A stretch of 18,001 nt of DNA from JAIBBG01 sp043748015 (GTDB lineage: Bacteria; Bacteroidota; Bacteroidia; Flavobacteriales_D; Sanyastnellaceae): contig JAYTOA010000100.1 in the NCBI GenBank assembly GCA_043748015.1, positions 1 to 18,001 of the forward strand. The letters run 5' to 3'. Each line of letters starts with the position of its first letter. The first letter of the stretch is position 1. The notes below the pieces were generated by a model that was given only the letters and a program-made list of their open reading frames with translations, did no database searches and was not told the DNA's origin. This document shows, piece by piece, positions 15,294 through 18,001 of this stretch. The position numbers were made by a program, and so were the translations under genes.

Positions 15294-16439
15294 ATGAGCG
15301 ACAAACTTCCCCGAAGAAATTTTCTGTCACGGATGACACTTGCTGTCACCGGTGCCATAGCCGCGCCTTTCGTGAATTTATCCAGCGCCTCAAACAAGGA
15401 CAATCAATTACCATCACAACCAATGGACCCCATCATCAATTCCAAACCGCTCGGTTTCACATGGGAAACTGCGGATCCCTTTTTGTTCTGTGTTCACCAC
15501 GAAGATTTTTTTCCAAAAGGAAACGAACATATGGGACCGGATGCTTCTATGGCAGGACGCCATCTCGGTGATGATTTCATTATCAAAGATGGATTCAGAA
15601 TGTATCATGGAAAAGTAGTTCCGGGTTTTCCCGGACATCCACACCGCGGCTTTGAAACAATTACTGTAGTAAGAAAGGGTCTCGTCGATCATGCAGATTC
15701 TCTTGGTGCCGCAGGGCGATACGGCGACGGTGATGTGCAATGGATGACAGCAGGCAAAGGTGTTCAGCATTCTGAAATGTTTCCCTTGATGAGTATGGAA
15801 AAGGAAAACCCAATGGAGCTTTTTCAGATTTGGCTCAACCTTCCGAAGAAGAATAAAATGGTGGAACCTCACTTCAAAATGTTGTGGCGCGATGTAATTC
15901 CAAATGCGAAATACACCGACAGGAACGGACTCACCACGAACGTTGAAGTGATAGCCGGTAAACTCAACGACGTTGTCGCAGCCTCACCTCCGCCTGATTC
16001 GTGGGCGGCCGATCCAATCAATGAAGTAGCGGTGTGGAATATCAAGATGCAAGCCGGAGCAACCTGGACTTTGCCAAAAGCTTCAGTTGGCATCAACAGA
16101 AGTATTTATTTCTATGAAGGCGAAGCAGTGAATATCGCAGGAAAGGAAATCACCAAGTATTGTGCAGTAGAATTGCGTCCTGAATTCGACATCGAGATTC
16201 ACGCAGAAAAACATGATGTGAGTATTCTTGTTTTGCAGGGCAAACCTATCGGCGAACAAGTAATGCAATACGGTCCGTTTGTAATGAACACGAAAGAAGA
16301 AATTAATCAGGCTTTTGAAGATTACCACGCAACGCAATTCGGTGGATGGCCTTGGCCGAAATACGATCAAGTGCACCCGCGCGATAAGAGCCGGTTTGCA
16401 TTACACGCAGACGGCCGTGAGGAAATAAAAATTGGATGA
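15294..16439 (+). CDS. Pirin-family protein with Tat-type signal
   Basis: The product has 381 residues, about 90 more than typical pirins; the extra length includes an N-terminal signal. That signal has twin Arg at 7-8 in PRRNFLSRMTLAVTG and a hydrophobic stretch ending around AIAAP, which fits Tat export. The N-terminal cupin has HPHRGFE (115-121) and QHSE (158-161), so the metal ligands known from human pirin correspond to H115, H117, H159 and E161. The C-terminal domain (roughly 245-335) is the second, metal-free cupin. Known pirins include quercetinases and redox or transcription cofactors; substrate is unknown here. Export to the periplasm is inferred. It is transcribed alone and converges on the OmpA-family gene. 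Confidence 0.9.
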   Translation: MSDKLPRRNFLSRMTLAVTGAIAAPFVNLSSASNKDNQLPSQPMDPIINSKPLGFTWETADPFLFCVHHEDFFPKGNEHMGPDASMAGRHLGDDFIIKDGFRMYHGKVVPGFPGHPHRGFETITVVRKGLVDHADSLGAAGRYGDGDVQWMTAGKGVQHSEMFPLMSMEKENPMELFQIWLNLPKKNKMVEPHFKMLWRDVIPNAKYTDRNGLTTNVEVIAGKLNDVVAASPPPDSWAADPINEVAVWNIKMQAGATWTLPKASVGINRSIYFYEGEAVNIAGKEITKYCAVELRPEFDIEIHAEKHDVSILVLQGKPIGEQVMQYGPFVMNTKEEINQAFEDYHATQFGGWPWPKYDQVHPRDKSRFALHADGREEIKIG

Positions 16440-16562
16440 GCTGGTGAAAAGATGATTTGTGCATAGGTGAAAAACGCGCCTCTAATCCTCAGTTGCGATT
16501 TTTGTTTTGCGACGGCGCTAACAAATCTCTAAGCGCATTCCACCATCTATAAACCCTAATTC

Positions 16563-17906
16563 CTAACCGCCTGTTTTCACAAATTCCACTCTTCGATTAT
16601 TCGCTTTCCCGGCTGAAGTATCATTCTTGTCTGTTGGCTGACTCTCACCTTTGCCATCCGTTTCCATGCGCGATGCATCGATTGCAAATTCTTTCGTGAG
16701 TGCTTCTTTGACTGCAACCGAGCGCTTTTTTGAAAGCTCAAGATTGGAAGTGTCATCACCATCACTGTCTGTGTGACCAATAATTTTGACTTTTACTGTT
16801 GCGTTTTCGGAAAGTACTGTGGCAATGTCTTTCAATGCGCCATATGATTCTGCTTTGATCTTATCACTTCCGCTATCGAAAAGAATTCCATGTGTTACAA
16901 ATTTTCCTTCGGTGATGAGCTTGCTGCGTGTGTCGGGCGCGCCCACTGCCATCCGAATATTGCTTAGCAAAAATCTGTCTTGGTCCTGATGCATTCCACC
17001 ACATTCCATGATCATCGTATTGTATTTTCCTGTCGCATCAAAAGCACGTGGAATGTCAAATACTTTTTCTTCATTGATATATACGCGAAGTCTTTGTTTT
17101 TGTCTCCAGATTGAAACGTGCGCATGATTTTTAGTGTGTTCATGAAACTGTAAAGTTTTTACGTCATTATTCACAAGATCAGCACCGGATGCATCCCATG
17201 TGCGAATAAGTGCCGTGCCCTGCGAACCACCTGCATCCTTCGGGTGAACACCCACGCGTACGCCAAATGCCGGATGTGAGAATTTTCCAAAATCGCCCAG
17301 TTTGGCCCTGTTAGTTACGGGAGCGAATGTGAACGTCAAAGCTGATGAATAAAAACTAAATCCTTCGTTGCACATCACATCAAATTGCATTGTGAAATTT
17401 TCCGGGAGATCTGTGATGTAGTCGGGAATGAACACACCTTCTTTAGTGATCATTAACCACTTTCCTTCTTTTTCATCCACATTCACAATCTCGCCGCTGC
17501 TATTCGTATTCCATTCTACAGGAAAATCACCGACCGCAACCTGGGAAAAATTATCTTCAACAATAACACGTTCACCGGGAACAAAATCGAATTTTCCATA
17601 TGTTTTCAATGAAGGTTTTTCCGTGGATGTATTACCGGAAGCGTCTTTCGAATCTTTGTTTGTTTCCCCGGTATTGTCCGCTTTGTCTCCTGCTTTTTTG
17701 TCTTTTTCCTTGGCTGATTTTTTATCCCCTTTTGCAGCATCTTTCACACCTTCTTCTGTTTCGTTAAGTGTCTTATCTATGGCTTGATCGGTCTTTTGGT
17801 CAATGCGTTGATTGACCTTGTTTTTTATTTTGCCGCCAACGTCTATCTGTGATGCAATAGATCCGGAAAGAAAAAGTGCGATTGCGAAAATGAGTAGATG
17901 TTTCAT
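16563..17906 (-). CDS. OmpA-family outer-membrane protein with C-terminal peptidoglycan-binding domain
   Basis: The product has 447 residues. Residues 1-19 (MKHLLIFAIALFLSGSIAS) are a signal peptide. A helical, charged region follows to about 100, first an IKNKVNQRIDQKTDQAIDKT stretch with coiled-coil character, then Lys/Asp/Ser-rich low complexity. Residues ~105-330 form a beta-rich domain resembling a concanavalin/LamG-type fold, unassigned. Residues 335-447 are an OmpA C-terminal domain with ILFDSGSDKI, GHTDSDG and LSKKRS; D380 and R395 match the Asp and Arg that bind diaminopimelate in OmpA. No beta-barrel is evident, so it probably sits in the periplasm, tethered to peptidoglycan. ATG 17906 was chosen because it starts a standard signal peptide and leaves a sensible leader from the promoter; ATG 17915 would add three residues. 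Confidence 0.9.
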   Translation of the reverse strand: MKHLLIFAIALFLSGSIASQIDVGGKIKNKVNQRIDQKTDQAIDKTLNETEEGVKDAAKGDKKSAKEKDKKAGDKADNTGETNKDSKDASGNTSTEKPSLKTYGKFDFVPGERVIVEDNFSQVAVGDFPVEWNTNSSGEIVNVDEKEGKWLMITKEGVFIPDYITDLPENFTMQFDVMCNEGFSFYSSALTFTFAPVTNRAKLGDFGKFSHPAFGVRVGVHPKDAGGSQGTALIRTWDASGADLVNNDVKTLQFHEHTKNHAHVSIWRQKQRLRVYINEEKVFDIPRAFDATGKYNTMIMECGGMHQDQDRFLLSNIRMAVGAPDTRSKLITEGKFVTHGILFDSGSDKIKAESYGALKDIATVLSENATVKVKIIGHTDSDGDDTSNLELSKKRSVAVKEALTKEFAIDASRMETDGKGESQPTDKNDTSAGKANNRRVEFVKTGG

Positions 17907-17928
17907 TGTGTCCATTGTTTAGATAGAT

Positions 17929-17961
17929 CAAATTTAGTCTTTAGGACCTGTGAATGCCAAA
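17929..17961 (-). promoter_or_regulatory. Bacteroidota-type promoter of the OmpA-family gene
   Basis: On the minus strand TTTG (17961-17958), a 21-base spacer, and TAAATTTG (17936-17929) match the Bacteroidota consensus, with the spacer two bases longer than ideal. Transcription would begin near 17922-17924, about 16-18 bases before ATG 17906. Confidence 0.6.
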
Positions 17962-18001
17962 TCGTTGTCTTTTATTAAAGAACGGGAACTTATCCTGCGT
18001 T

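Noticed and set aside
16440..16562. Terminator between the convergent pirin and OmpA-family genes
   Set aside because: Only a weak stem with wobbles (GTTGCG with TGCGAC) and a distant GCGCC/GGCGC pair are seen; not enough to call.

Overview
The window looks like chromosomal DNA of a member of the Bacteroidota; the genus cannot be told. Four things point there: C-terminal type IX secretion (T9SS) sorting domains at 1-522 and in a pseudogene at 4710-5328, promoters of the Bacteroidota form TTTG-N19/21-TAnnTTTG, scarce Shine-Dalgarno sequences, and an ATP synthase gene order atpB-E-F-H-A-G without atpD or atpC. No tRNA, rRNA, CRISPR array, insertion sequence or integrase was found.

Layout. 1-522 is the 3' end of a T9SS-secreted protein. 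523-922 is non-coding and holds three degenerate 66-bp tandem repeats. 923-3202 (-) encodes a membrane-anchored protein with a predicted C-terminal beta-propeller; it is divergent from a GT87-like polytopic glycosyltransferase gene (3280-4551), and a palindromic site lies between them. 4710-5328 is a decayed fasciclin-domain/T9SS gene with at least three lesions, followed by a strong, probably bidirectional terminator. On the minus strand a DEAD-box RNA helicase (6052-7392) is followed at 37 bp by a PAP2 phosphatase (5400-6014). A small secreted orphan protein (7593-8231) converges on an acyl-CoA dehydrogenase (8326-9468).

The centre is the F1Fo ATP synthase operon (9659-14912). It has a near-perfect Bacteroidota promoter at 9602-9632 and a textbook intrinsic terminator at 14937-14960. 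It supplies a, c, b, delta, alpha and gamma; beta and epsilon must be encoded elsewhere. Subunit a carries a long His-rich segment in its N-terminal extracytoplasmic region. Small hairpins in the atpE-atpF and atpH-atpA gaps may tune subunit stoichiometry.

Downstream are a non-coding stretch with nested inverted repeats (15018-15175), a pirin with a Tat-type signal (15294-16439), and a convergent OmpA-family outer-membrane protein (16563-17906) with its own promoter. Most of the window is housekeeping or envelope genes. I see no clear new multi-gene system. The best leads are the nested inverted-repeat element, the fasciclin/T9SS pseudogene, and the His-rich subunit a.
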